Source: an uncultured Blautia sp.
GTDB lineage: Bacteria; Bacillota; Clostridia; Lachnospirales; Lachnospiraceae
Direction of reading: 5' to 3'
DNA: 19,757 nt
Assembly: GCF_934372025.1 (NCBI RefSeq)
Contig: NZ_CAKROJ010000043.1
Location: 1-19,757 of the forward strand
Below the pieces are notes generated by a model. The model was not told the origin of the DNA, searched no databases, and saw only the letters and a list, made by a program, of their open reading frames with translations. Positions 6,669-14,897 of the stretch are shown here, piece after piece. Numbering within the stretch: position 1 is the stretch's first letter; each line of letters starts with the position of its first letter. The position numbers were made by a program, and so were the translations under genes.

Positions 6669-7649
6669 ATGGAGGAAATGTATAACGTATCATCTAATCC
6701 CCATGTCAGGGACAAAATGACAACAGGACGAATCATGCAGCTGGTTGTAATCGCGCTGCTTCCTGCCACTTTATTTGGTATCTGGAATTTCGGCCTTCAT
6801 GCACTTCTTGTAGTGCTCGTAACAGTATTTTCCAGTGTGTTTTTTGAATGGCTGTACGACAGACTCATGCACAAAAAAAACACCATTACAGATTTCAGTG
6901 CAGTAGTAACGGGTTTGCTGCTTGCGCTCAACATGCCGCCACAGATTCCGCTGTGGATGCCGGTTCTTGGCAGTGCCTTTGCCATCATCGTTGTCAAACA
7001 GCTTTTCGGTGGTCTTGGTCAGAACTTTATGAACCCGGCACTTGCCGCAAGATGTTTCCTGATGATCTCTTTTGCTGCAAAAATGACTGACTTTTCTGTA
7101 TCCGGCAGCTATCGTGGCGTTCTGGATACCGTAACAGGTGCAACCCCACTTGCAGCACTGAAAAAACAGGGATTCATAGCCGGAACTTCTATCCCGGTAA
7201 AAGATCTCTTTATTGGTAATATTCAGGGAACTATCGGTGAAACCTCCGCACTTGCAATACTGATCGGTGCAGTGATCTTACTTGCTTTTAAAGTGATCGA
7301 TCTCAAAATTCCGCTTACATATATTGGAAGTTTTACTGTGTTCGTAATCTTTTATATGCTTGGTTCCGGAATGGGCTTTGACGGCAACTACCTTCTCAGC
7401 CATCTGTTTGGCGGAGGTCTGATGCTCGGTGCATGGTTTATGGCAACAGATTATGTCACAACGCCAATCACACCTAAGGGACAGCTGATCTATGGCTGCT
7501 GTCTTGGTATTGTAACAGCAGTATTCCGTCTCTTCGGCGGTTCCGCAGAGGGTGTTTCCTATGCGATCATTTTCTGCAACCTTCTGGTTCCTATTATCGA
7601 AAAAGCAACAAAACCGGTTGCCTTTGGAAAAGGAGGTAAAAAAGCATGA
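6669..7649 (+). CDS. rnfD: Rnf complex subunit D (membrane, covalent FMN)
   Basis: A 326-residue integral membrane subunit with about nine to ten hydrophobic segments. It shows the NqrB/RnfD signature LLALNMPPQIPLW and the flavinylation motif DTVTGAT, where T159 is the expected phosphoester-linked FMN site (family knowledge; the transferase is ApbE, which is not in this window). It carries electrons across the membrane between the C/G side and the A/E core. The start is ATG 6669 behind GGGGAGG (6655-6661), 14 nt after rnfC. The stop overlaps rnfG by ATGA. Confidence 0.95.
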   Translation: MEEMYNVSSNPHVRDKMTTGRIMQLVVIALLPATLFGIWNFGLHALLVVLVTVFSSVFFEWLYDRLMHKKNTITDFSAVVTGLLLALNMPPQIPLWMPVLGSAFAIIVVKQLFGGLGQNFMNPALAARCFLMISFAAKMTDFSVSGSYRGVLDTVTGATPLAALKKQGFIAGTSIPVKDLFIGNIQGTIGETSALAILIGAVILLAFKVIDLKIPLTYIGSFTVFVIFYMLGSGMGFDGNYLLSHLFGGGLMLGAWFMATDYVTTPITPKGQLIYGCCLGIVTAVFRLFGGSAEGVSYAIIFCNLLVPIIEKATKPVAFGKGGKKA

Positions 7650-8266
7650 ATACAATCTTAAAAAACACCATTTCCATCACTGCGATCACGCTGGTTGCTG
7701 GTCTGGCTCTTGGTGTGGTACAGGATATCACAGCAGGTCCTATTGCTGACCAGGCCCTGAAAGCCAAAGAAGAAGCTTACAAAGCGGTTTTTGAAGATGC
7801 TTCCGGATTCAGCGAATATTCTCTGGATGATGACGGTCAGGCAGAAGACCTTGTCGGCTATCTTAATGATAATGGTTTCACTGCTCAGACAATTGACGAG
7901 ATCATGGTAGCAGAGGACGCTTCCGGTGAAACTCTCGGATATGCCTTTACGATTACTGATTCCGAAGGATACGGCGGAGATATCCAGTTTGCAATGGGTG
8001 TCCAGAATGATGGAACACTGAATGGCATCTCCATTTTGTCCATCAGCGAAACTGCCGGACTTGGTATGAAAGCTACAACAGACAGCTTCAAAGATCAGTT
8101 CAAAGATAAAAACGTAGAAAAATTCACTTACACTAAAACAGGTTCCACATCTGATGATCAGATTGATGCCATCAGTGGTGCGACCATTACAACAAATGCC
8201 ATGACAAACGGTGTCAATGCCGGACTTTGTGCATTTCGCTATGTGGAAGGAGGGGCAGAGTCATGA
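7646..8266 (+). CDS. rnfG: Rnf complex subunit G (covalent FMN)
   Basis: A 206-residue subunit with one N-terminal membrane anchor (about residues 8-24) and an extracytoplasmic FMN-binding domain. DAISGATITTNA near the C-terminus is the flavinylation motif, with T180 the expected acceptor. Glu/Asp-rich segments after the anchor and ETAGLGMKA fit NqrC/RnfG proteins. The ATG is fused to the rnfD stop and the gene's own stop overlaps rnfE (ATGA both times), which indicates tight coupling. An AAGGAGG-like site ends rnfD. Confidence 0.95.
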   Translation: MNTILKNTISITAITLVAGLALGVVQDITAGPIADQALKAKEEAYKAVFEDASGFSEYSLDDDGQAEDLVGYLNDNGFTAQTIDEIMVAEDASGETLGYAFTITDSEGYGGDIQFAMGVQNDGTLNGISILSISETAGLGMKATTDSFKDQFKDKNVEKFTYTKTGSTSDDQIDAISGATITTNAMTNGVNAGLCAFRYVEGGAES

Positions 8267-8973
8267 AAGCAAACACACCTGCTGAACGTCTTGTAAACGG
8301 TATTATTAAAGAAAATCCGACTTTCGTGCTGGTGCTGGGTATGTGTCCGACACTGGCTGTTACAACATCTGCAATCAACGGTATTGGAATGGGGCTGACA
8401 ACCACTGTCGTCCTGGCAATGTCCAACCTGATGATTTCTCTTCTGAGAAAGCTCATTCCTGACGGAGTGCGTATGCCTGCATTTATCGTAGTCGTAGCAT
8501 CTTTCGTTACAATTGTACAGATGCTTTTACAGGGATTTATCCCGAGCCTTTATTCTGCACTTGGAATTTATATTCCTCTGATCGTAGTTAACTGTATCAT
8601 TCTTGGCCGTGCAGAATCTTATGCATCCAAAAATCCTCCACTCCCGTCTCTTTTTGACGGAATCGGTATGGGACTTGGATTTACTTTAAGTATTACCTGT
8701 ATCGGTGCAGTACGTGAACTGCTTGGCGCAGGCCAGCTTTTCGGACAGCAGATCCTTCCTCTTGCTGCCGACGGCAAGATGGGATATGAACCAATCACAA
8801 TCTTTATCCTTGCTCCGGGAGCATTCTTTGTTCTTGCAATGCTTGCCGCACTTCAGAACAAATTCAAAATCGGTGCTGCCAAACGCGGAATCGATCCGAG
8901 TGAAGGATGCAATTGCTGTTCAGGCTGTGATTCCTGCAGCAACACTATGTGTAAAGGAGGCAAAAAGGCATGA
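8263..8973 (+). CDS. rnfE: Rnf complex subunit E with a cysteine-rich C-terminal tail
   Basis: A 236-residue polytopic membrane subunit paralogous to RnfA. It has about six membrane spans and the conserved GMCPTLAVT (C28) and VNCIILGRAE (C111) half-sites, which in the family form, with RnfA, an iron-sulfur centre inside the membrane. The start is ATG 8263 behind GGAAGGAGGGG; an upstream in-frame ATG at 8227 lies inside rnfG and lacks such a site. Unusually, the last 26 residues are hydrophilic and contain GCNCCSGCDSCSNTMC, with cysteines at 216, 218, 219, 222, 225 and 230, ending KGGKKA. The tail has no counterpart in RnfA. It could bind a metal or cluster, or be a lineage-specific extension. 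Confidence 0.95.
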   Translation: MKANTPAERLVNGIIKENPTFVLVLGMCPTLAVTTSAINGIGMGLTTTVVLAMSNLMISLLRKLIPDGVRMPAFIVVVASFVTIVQMLLQGFIPSLYSALGIYIPLIVVNCIILGRAESYASKNPPLPSLFDGIGMGLGFTLSITCIGAVRELLGAGQLFGQQILPLAADGKMGYEPITIFILAPGAFFVLAMLAALQNKFKIGAAKRGIDPSEGCNCCSGCDSCSNTMCKGGKKA

Positions 8974-9545
8974 AAGAATTATTGATTATCCTTGTCAGCT
9001 CTGCCATTGTCCATAACGTAGTACTGAGCCAGTTCCTTGGTCTCTGTCCATTCTTCGGTGTTTCCAAAAAGACCGAGACAGCTGTCGGAATGGGTGGCGC
9101 CCTTGTATTCGTTATCACACTGTCATCCTTTGTTACCGGACTGATCTACAAATTTATTCTGGTCCCTACCGGTATGGAATACTTACAGACGATCGTATTT
9201 ATTCTTATCATTGCTGCACTTGTTCAGTTTGTAGAGATGTTCCTCAAAAAATGTGTTCCATCTCTTTATCAGGCACTTGGTGTATACCTTCCGCTGATCA
9301 CAACCAACTGTGCGGTTCTTGGTGTTGCTCTTACAAATGTACAGGATGAATACAACATTCTTCAGGGTACGATCAACGGATTTGCCACAGCAGTAGGTTT
9401 TACGATTTCCATTACACTGATGGCTGGTATCCGTGAAAAAATTCAGTACAACGATATTCCGGAGGCTTTCAAGGGATTTCCTACTGTTCTTCTTACAGCA
9501 GGTCTGATGGCGATTGCATTCTTCGGATTTTCAGGATTAATTTAA
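8970..9545 (+). CDS. rnfA: Rnf complex subunit A
   Basis: A 191-residue integral membrane protein with six predicted spans, the partner of RnfE. LSQFLGLCPFFGVS (C26) and TTNCAVLGVAL (C114) are the conserved half-sites for the membrane-embedded iron-sulfur centre. Length is normal for RnfA/NqrE. The start ATG 8970 overlaps the rnfE stop (ATGA), with an AAAGGAGG site inside the end of rnfE. An 11-nt gap then separates it from rnfB. Confidence 0.96.
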   Translation: MKELLIILVSSAIVHNVVLSQFLGLCPFFGVSKKTETAVGMGGALVFVITLSSFVTGLIYKFILVPTGMEYLQTIVFILIIAALVQFVEMFLKKCVPSLYQALGVYLPLITTNCAVLGVALTNVQDEYNILQGTINGFATAVGFTISITLMAGIREKIQYNDIPEAFKGFPTVLLTAGLMAIAFFGFSGLI

Positions 9546-9557
9546 GGAGGCATCGTT

Positions 9558-10349
9558 ATGAATATTGGAGCAATTATTACCGCAACCATAGTCGTTGCAG
9601 CCGTCGGCCTCTTTATCGGTATCTTCCTGAGCATTGCCGGCAAAAAATTTGCAGTCAAAACAGACGAGCGTGAAGTAGCCGTACGTGAAGCACTTCCAGG
9701 CAACAACTGTGGTGGCTGCGGCTACCCTGGCTGCGACGGTCTTGCAGCAGCAATAGCAAAAGGTGAAGCACCGGTCAATGCCTGCCCTGTCGGCGGAGAA
9801 CCGGTCGGAAAAGTAATCGCAGGAATCATGGGACAGGAAGTTGTGGAAACGACTCGTATGGCTGCATTTGTAAAATGTACGGGAACCTGTGAAAAAACCA
9901 GCAGCAACTATCAATATACCGGTGTAGAAGACTGTGAAATGATGGCCTTCATTCCTGGTGGCGGTTCCAAAGCCTGCAATTATGGATGTATGGGATTTGG
10001 AAGCTGTGTAAAGGCCTGTCCGTTTGATGCGATCCACATTGTAAACGGAGTTGCCGTTGTTGATCGTGATGCATGTAAGGCCTGCGGCAAATGTATCGCA
10101 AAATGTCCGCATCATCTGATCGAACTTGCACCATATGAACAGAAAACATTTGTCGGATGCAGTTCTCACGACAAAGGCAAGGCAGTCACAACAGCCTGCG
10201 AACTCGGATGCATCGGATGTAAGAAGTGTGAAAAGACCTGTCCGAATGGTGCCATCACCGTTACCGATTTCTGTGCACATATCGATTACGAAAAATGCAC
10301 AAACTGCGGAGCATGTAAAGAAGCATGCCCGAGACACGTTATTCTTTAA
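9558..10349 (+). CDS. rnfB: Rnf complex subunit B (polyferredoxin, ferredoxin-accepting)
   Basis: A 263-residue electron-entry subunit, anchored by one N-terminal helix (about residues 5-27). The Fe-S domain NCGGCGYPGC...NACP supplies C51, C54, C59 and C76. Four further clusters are suggested by CNYGCMGFGSCVKACP (140-155), CKACGKCIAKCP (173-184), CIGCKKCEKTCP (218-229) and CTNCGACKEACP (247-258). It takes electrons from reduced ferredoxin and feeds them to the membrane subunits. The start is ATG 9558 after AAGGAGG. It is the last gene of the operon, with a terminator 28 nt downstream. Confidence 0.96.
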   Translation: MNIGAIITATIVVAAVGLFIGIFLSIAGKKFAVKTDEREVAVREALPGNNCGGCGYPGCDGLAAAIAKGEAPVNACPVGGEPVGKVIAGIMGQEVVETTRMAAFVKCTGTCEKTSSNYQYTGVEDCEMMAFIPGGGSKACNYGCMGFGSCVKACPFDAIHIVNGVAVVDRDACKACGKCIAKCPHHLIELAPYEQKTFVGCSSHDKGKAVTTACELGCIGCKKCEKTCPNGAITVTDFCAHIDYEKCTNCGACKEACPRHVIL

Positions 10350-10376
10350 AAAACTCATTCTTTCAATAAAATTATA

Positions 10377-10410
10377 TTCCCGGCGGAGGATTTTCCTTTG
10401 CCGGGATTTT
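10377..10410 (+). terminator. Terminator of the rnf operon
   Basis: TCCCGGC (10378-10384) pairs with GCCGGGA (10400-10406). GGAGG and CCTTT extend the stem inwards with two wobbles, around an ATTTT loop. ATTTT (10406-10410) follows. It separates rnfB from the ruvA promoter. Confidence 0.88.
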
Positions 10411-10430
10411 GAGTTTATTCGAATAGATGT

Positions 10431-10459
10431 TTGCTTTTTAAGGATTGATATGTTATTAT
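10431..10459 (+). promoter_or_regulatory. ruvAB promoter (SigA-type with extended -10)
   Basis: TTGCTT (10431-10436), exactly 17 nt, then TATTAT (10454-10459) preceded by TGT, that is, an extended -10. It lies just past the rnf terminator and about 50 nt before ruvA. I see no clear LexA-type box beside it. Confidence 0.65.
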
Positions 10460-10511
10460 TGTGGGAGTAAGTTTCAGGTTACTTGTAGCAAATAACAGCA
10501 GGAGAGTACAT

Positions 10512-11123
10512 ATGATTTCATTTATTCGTGGTCTTATAGCCGATACCACAGAAACATCCGTCATTCTGGATAACCATGGTATAGGGTATGAGATTTTTAT
10601 GACAGGCAATTCTATTGAGCAGGCATCCCGTGTCAATGGAGAAATTCGGATCCACACATATTTTCATGTAAGAGAAGATGTCATGCAGCTGTATGGTTTT
10701 CTTTCAAAGGATGATCTGGAAATGTTCCGGCTTCTTCTGAATGTGAACGGGATCGGACCGAAAGCTGCTCTTGGAGTACTTGCCGGACTTACCGCTGATG
10801 AATTACGCTTTGCAGTATTATCTGATGACATCAAAACCCTTTCCAAAGCACCTGGAATCGGCAAAAAAACGGCTCAGAAGCTCATCCTTGAGCTAAAAGA
10901 CAAATTAAAACTGGAAGATGCCTTTGAGAAGAAACTTGCTCATGAACAGGAAGTATCCGCTGGTGCAGGTAGCGGTCTCCACGATGGACGCCAGGAAGCT
11001 GTAGAAGCGCTTGTGGCTCTGGGATACAGCAGTACTGATGCCATGCGGGCTGTCCGCAAAGTCACTGATGTGGCACCGGATGATGTCGAGGGTCTGCTTA
11101 AAGCCGCATTAAAACAGCTATAA
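10512..11123 (+). CDS. ruvA: Holliday junction branch-migration complex subunit RuvA
   Basis: A 203-residue DNA-binding subunit that holds the four-way junction while RuvB drives migration. It has an N-terminal OB fold (MISFIRGLI ... GIGYEI), two helix-hairpin-helix motifs (VNGIGPKAAL and APGIGKKTAQKL) and a C-terminal RuvB-contacting domain (EALVALGYSSTDAMRAV). Length is typical. The start is ATG 10512 with AGGAGAG at 10500-10506; an upstream extension from 10461 overlaps the promoter and is rejected. ruvB follows after 27 nt. Confidence 0.96.
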   Translation: MISFIRGLIADTTETSVILDNHGIGYEIFMTGNSIEQASRVNGEIRIHTYFHVREDVMQLYGFLSKDDLEMFRLLLNVNGIGPKAALGVLAGLTADELRFAVLSDDIKTLSKAPGIGKKTAQKLILELKDKLKLEDAFEKKLAHEQEVSAGAGSGLHDGRQEAVEALVALGYSSTDAMRAVRKVTDVAPDDVEGLLKAALKQL

Positions 11124-11150
11124 CGCAATAATTGGAGTAAAGATATCTAA

Positions 11151-12149
11151 ATGGAAAAAAGAATGATCACTACCGATGTTACAGAAGAAGATCTGCCTCT
11201 TGAAGGAAGTCTCCGTCCTCAGACGTTAGAGGAGTACATTGGACAGGAAAAGACCAAAAAAACACTGAAAATATATATCGAAGCAGCAAAACAACGACAC
11301 GATGCCCTGGATCATGTCCTCTTTTATGGTCCTCCGGGTCTTGGCAAGACAACTCTTTCCGGAATCATCGCCAATGAAATGGGTACCCATATGAAGGTAA
11401 CATCCGGACCGGCAATTGAGAAACCCGGCGAAATGGCTGCAATTCTCAATAATCTTCAGGAAGGAGACATTTTATTTGTAGACGAGATCCATCGTCTGAA
11501 CAGACAGGTAGAAGAAGTCCTGTATCCTGCAATGGAAGATTTTGCCATAGATATCATGATTGGCAAAGGTGCTTCCGCAAGATCGATCCGACTGGATCTT
11601 CCGAAATTCACTCTGGTCGGTGCCACAACAAGGGCTGGTCTGTTATCAGCACCTTTGCGTGACCGTTTTGGTGTTATGCATCATCTTGAATTTTATAATC
11701 ACCAGGAACTGCAGACGATCGTTCTTCGGTCTGCTCAGGTACTGGGGGTTGAAATAGACACAAAGGGGGCAGCAGAAATTGCCAAGCGTTCACGCGGAAC
11801 CCCGCGTCTTGCAAATCGTCTTCTCAGAAGAGTACGTGATTTTGCTCAGGTAAAATATGACGGGAAGATCACTTATGATGTAGCTTCTTTTGCGCTGGAT
11901 CTCCTTGAAGTTGACCAGTATGGTCTTGACAAAATCGACCGGCGCATTCTGCAGACCCTGATCGTTAACTTTCAGGGAGGACCTGTCGGCCTGGAAACAC
12001 TGGCTGCTGCGATCGGAGAAGATTCCGGTACACTTGAGGATGTATATGAGCCTTATTTGCTTCAGAATGGATTTCTGAACAGAACTCCACGTGGCCGAAC
12101 AGCTTCCTCACTTGCCTATCAGCACCTCGGTTTTGAAAAAAATTCGTAA
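11151..12149 (+). CDS. ruvB: Holliday junction branch-migration ATPase RuvB
   Basis: A 332-residue AAA+ motor that pulls DNA through the RuvA-bound junction. Walker A is GPPGLGKT (residues 60-67) and Walker B is DEIH (111-114). Sensor 1 is GATTRAG, the arginine finger lies in RDRFG, and the C-terminal winged helix ends TPRGRTAS. The start ATG 11151 has a weak, distant GGAG (11134-11137). ATG 11163 is an alternative that would remove four residues, but it has no better site. No terminator is evident before the zapA promoter, so some read-through is possible. Confidence 0.96.
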   Translation: MEKRMITTDVTEEDLPLEGSLRPQTLEEYIGQEKTKKTLKIYIEAAKQRHDALDHVLFYGPPGLGKTTLSGIIANEMGTHMKVTSGPAIEKPGEMAAILNNLQEGDILFVDEIHRLNRQVEEVLYPAMEDFAIDIMIGKGASARSIRLDLPKFTLVGATTRAGLLSAPLRDRFGVMHHLEFYNHQELQTIVLRSAQVLGVEIDTKGAAEIAKRSRGTPRLANRLLRRVRDFAQVKYDGKITYDVASFALDLLEVDQYGLDKIDRRILQTLIVNFQGGPVGLETLAAAIGEDSGTLEDVYEPYLLQNGFLNRTPRGRTASSLAYQHLGFEKNS

Positions 12150-12175
12150 CTCTGAAAAGATTTCGTAAAAATTCC

Positions 12176-12204
12176 TATACATTTCTACAAATTTCGATTA
12201 TAAT
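12176..12204 (+). promoter_or_regulatory. zapA promoter
   Basis: TATACA (12176-12181), a 17-nt spacer, and a perfect TATAAT (12199-12204) in the 91-nt gap after ruvB. The expected start site is about 12211, leaving a leader of roughly 30 nt before ATG 12241. Confidence 0.6.
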
Positions 12205-12240
12205 GGTTGGAAGAAACTACAATTTTACGGGAGGCTTGTT

Positions 12241-12648
12241 ATGGCAGTCAAAAATACGGCACAGGTAGTAATCGGAGGAAAGATCATCACTCTGGGTGGT
12301 TACGAATCTGAAGAGTATTTTCAGAAAGTGGCGTCTTATATAAATAATAAAATTGCAGAATTAAGTGAAATGCCGGGATATACCCGCCAGCCAATGGAGA
12401 CCAAGCATACGCTCTTAAGTCTGAATGTCACAGATGATTATTTTAAGGCAAAAAAACAGGCAGAGATCTTTGAACAGGATCTCCAGCAGAAAGATCAGGA
12501 AATGTACGAACTCAAACACGAACTGATCGCACTTCGAATGAAGATCGAAGAGACAGAAAAAAACGCCAGCGAAGCTCAACAGCAGAAAGAAGCACTGGAA
12601 ACCAAAGTCAAAGAGCTGAATGACGAAATAGACAAATTGCTCAAATAA
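12241..12648 (+). CDS. zapA: Cell division protein ZapA
   Basis: A 135-residue cytoplasmic protein that cross-links FtsZ filaments at the division ring. The N-terminal half has the ZapA head signature (VVIGGKIITLGGYESEEY, then VASYINNKIAEL). From about residue 70 to the end there is a long coiled coil rich in Glu, Lys and Gln with heptad leucines. It is longer than many ZapA proteins because of this coil, as is usual in Clostridia. The start is ATG 12241 with GGGAGG at 12229-12234. It has its own promoter and a hairpin terminator behind it. Confidence 0.88.
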   Translation: MAVKNTAQVVIGGKIITLGGYESEEYFQKVASYINNKIAELSEMPGYTRQPMETKHTLLSLNVTDDYFKAKKQAEIFEQDLQQKDQEMYELKHELIALRMKIEETEKNASEAQQQKEALETKVKELNDEIDKLLK

Positions 12649-12656
12649 CAGAGCTG

Positions 12657-12688
12657 AAAGGGGATTGCTTCGGTAGTCCTCTTTATTT
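12657..12688 (+). terminator. UUCG-capped hairpin terminator after zapA
   Basis: A 12-bp stem (12657-12668 with 12673-12684, several G·T pairs) closed by C(TTCG)G, a very stable tetraloop. TTTATTTG follows. The T-tract is broken by an A, so termination may be partial and feed the U32 gene. Confidence 0.65.
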
Positions 12689-12725
12689 GTTTCATGCTCA
12701 TATATCAGAAAAGGAATGAATAAAT

Positions 12726-14891
12726 TTGAAAGTAGATCATACTATAGAACTTCTGGCGCCTGCCGGATCCTATGAAGCATTTGAGGCAGCACTGGGTGCC
12801 GGAGCCGATGCGGTTTATGTCGGTGGTCCGGAATTTGGTGCCAGAGCATATGCACACAACTTTACACAGGAAGAACTTATGAAAGCGATCGATGTCGCAC
12901 ATATACACGGAAAAAAGCTTTATCTTACTGTAAATACCCTTCTGAAGAACCGCGAGTTACAGGAAAGACTGTTTGAAGCACTGCGCCCGCTTTACGAATG
13001 CGGACTCGATGCGGTGATCGTACAGGATCTCGGTGTATTCCGATTTATACATGAGAATTTTCCGGATTTTCACATTCATGCGAGTACTCAGATGACAGTA
13101 ACCGGTCCGGAAGGCATGAAATTTCTTGAAGAGCAGGGGGCAACACGGGTAGTTGCCGCCAGAGAACTGTCACTGCATGAGCTTTCTGCCATGCACCGGA
13201 CAAGCCCTATAGAAATTGAAGCTTTTATCCATGGGGCTCTTTGTTACAGTTTTTCCGGTCAGTGTCTTATGAGCAGCATGCTCGGCGGAAGAAGCGGAAA
13301 CCGCGGTCGCTGTGCTCAGCCATGCCGTCTTCCTTACCAGGTACGGCAGAAAAATACCGGTTATTCATCTCAGCAGGATTTTTGTCCACTTAGTCTGAAA
13401 GACATGTGTACGCTGGATCTTCTTCCGGAGATCATAAATGCAGGTGTTACCTCTCTGAAAATCGAGGGACGTATGAAACAGCCAGGATATACTGCCGCTG
13501 TTACCGGAATGTATCGAAAATATCTGGATATACTTCTTAACAGTGACAAGCCCTATCAGGTCAGTGATTCTGACAGGCAATATCTCCTGGATATCTTCAG
13601 TCGCGGAGGATCCTGTCAGGGATATTACAGGCAGCACAACGGGCCTTCCATGATGGCTTTTACAAACGACAAAAAAACAAAGGGGCTCCCTGAAAACCTC
13701 CCTTTTAAAAAAGAACAGATTTCAGGTTCCCTGATACTTTATCCGGGAAGTCCGGCCTTTCTTGAAATATCATGCCGCAATGTACATGCAGCTGTTTCAG
13801 CCGGAGAAGTACAGTTTGCCCGTGAGCAGCCCATGTCTGAAGAGCGTATCCGTAAACAGATGAACCGGCTGGGAACTACTGAGTTTGAATGGAAAGACCT
13901 CGATATTCAGATGGATGCACACATTTTTGTACCTGTCAAAGTACTGAATGAACTTCGACGCGATGCCATTACTCAGCTGGAAAATGAAATATGCTCTTCT
14001 TTCAGACGTTCTGTTACCGGAGCACCTGTTTTCTCTGCCCCTGTTTTGCATCCGTTATCTGAAACAAAACCACAGTTTCTTGTTTCCTGTGAAACCAGAG
14101 AACAGGCATTGCAGTTATGCGAAAATCCTGAAATTTCCGGTATGTATCTGTATTATGATGCGATGGAAATCTGTATGTCAGAGGGAATACAGAAACAAAA
14201 AGATTTGTACCTGACACTTCCGTATATTACCCGCGGAACTGCTCCTGAGGGCTTCTGGGAAACATGCCGGCAGTGGCTTGACAATGGAATGCGAGGCTTT
14301 CTTGTTCGAAACCTTGAGAGTTACGGAATGCTGTCCCTCCATGGATGGCAGGAGTACTGTATTCTTGATGCGTCCATGTACACATGGAACAACGAAGCGG
14401 TTGCATTCTGGCAGGATCAGAAAGTACTTCGAAATACCGTTCCATATGAATTAAATGAAAAAGAACTTTTACACCGAAACAATTCCGACAGTGAGATGAT
14501 CATTTACGGTAACATTCCTTTGATGCTTTCTGCACAGTGTGTCAGAAAAAACACCTTCAAATGCGACTGTTCCGAAAAAGAAGCGATTCTGAAGGACCGC
14601 TATGAGAAAGAATTTTCCTGTCAGTGTGTCTGTCATCCCTGGAAAACAGGAACTACAGAAAAAGAGGAGTATTGTTATAATATTCTTTATAACAGTATCC
14701 CTTTGGGACTTCTGAAAGAAGCCCGGAAGGTTCTCCGGCTTGGTGTCGGATACCTGCGTCTGAATTTCACGACAGAATCGCCACAGGAATCCAACAGGAT
14801 CCTGCAGGAATTTCTGAATGTTTATCTCCATAATGAAATTCCGGACGAACAGCAGTACACCAAAGGACATTTTAAAAGAGGAGCCGAGTAA
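12726..14891 (+). CDS. U32-family peptidase-like protein (RlhA/TrhP-related)
   Basis: A 721-residue cytoplasmic protein. It begins ELLAPAGSYEAFEAALGAGA and VYVGGPEFGARAYA, the start of the U32 TIM-barrel domain. The signature EAFIHGALCYSFSGQCLM, then GGRSGNRGRCAQPCR, gives four conserved cysteines (C173, C180, C196, C200), which in characterised members hold an iron-sulfur cluster. LSLKDMCTLDLLPEI and SLKIEGRMK follow. The long C-terminal half (from about 350) is the less conserved DUF3656-type region. Despite the peptidase name, related E. coli proteins RlhA and TrhP act in RNA hydroxylation (rRNA C2501 and tRNA). The start is a TTG at 12726 with AAGGA at 12711-12715; a nearby ATG at 12716 is out of frame. 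The SEDS gene starts 6 nt after the stop. Confidence 0.9.
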   Translation: MKVDHTIELLAPAGSYEAFEAALGAGADAVYVGGPEFGARAYAHNFTQEELMKAIDVAHIHGKKLYLTVNTLLKNRELQERLFEALRPLYECGLDAVIVQDLGVFRFIHENFPDFHIHASTQMTVTGPEGMKFLEEQGATRVVAARELSLHELSAMHRTSPIEIEAFIHGALCYSFSGQCLMSSMLGGRSGNRGRCAQPCRLPYQVRQKNTGYSSQQDFCPLSLKDMCTLDLLPEIINAGVTSLKIEGRMKQPGYTAAVTGMYRKYLDILLNSDKPYQVSDSDRQYLLDIFSRGGSCQGYYRQHNGPSMMAFTNDKKTKGLPENLPFKKEQISGSLILYPGSPAFLEISCRNVHAAVSAGEVQFAREQPMSEERIRKQMNRLGTTEFEWKDLDIQMDAHIFVPVKVLNELRRDAITQLENEICSSFRRSVTGAPVFSAPVLHPLSETKPQFLVSCETREQALQLCENPEISGMYLYYDAMEICMSEGIQKQKDLYLTLPYITRGTAPEGFWETCRQWLDNGMRGFLVRNLESYGMLSLHGWQEYCILDASMYTWNNEAVAFWQDQKVLRNTVPYELNEKELLHRNNSDSEMIIYGNIPLMLSAQCVRKNTFKCDCSEKEAILKDRYEKEFSCQCVCHPWKTGTTEKEEYCYNILYNSIPLGLLKEARKVLRLGVGYLRLNFTTESPQESNRILQEFLNVYLHNEIPDEQQYTKGHFKRGAE

Positions 14892-14897
14892 AGGCAT

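Noticed and set aside
9537..10358. A 273-codon minus-strand frame opposite rnfB
   Set aside because: It is antisense to a clearly real polyferredoxin gene, is composed of Cys/Phe/Ser-rich sequence typical of a mirrored frame, and has no ribosome binding site or family motif.
10461..10511. Upstream GTG-type start for RuvA
   Set aside because: It would overlap the extended -10 promoter region and precede the likely transcription start; ATG 10512 gives the standard RuvA N-terminus.
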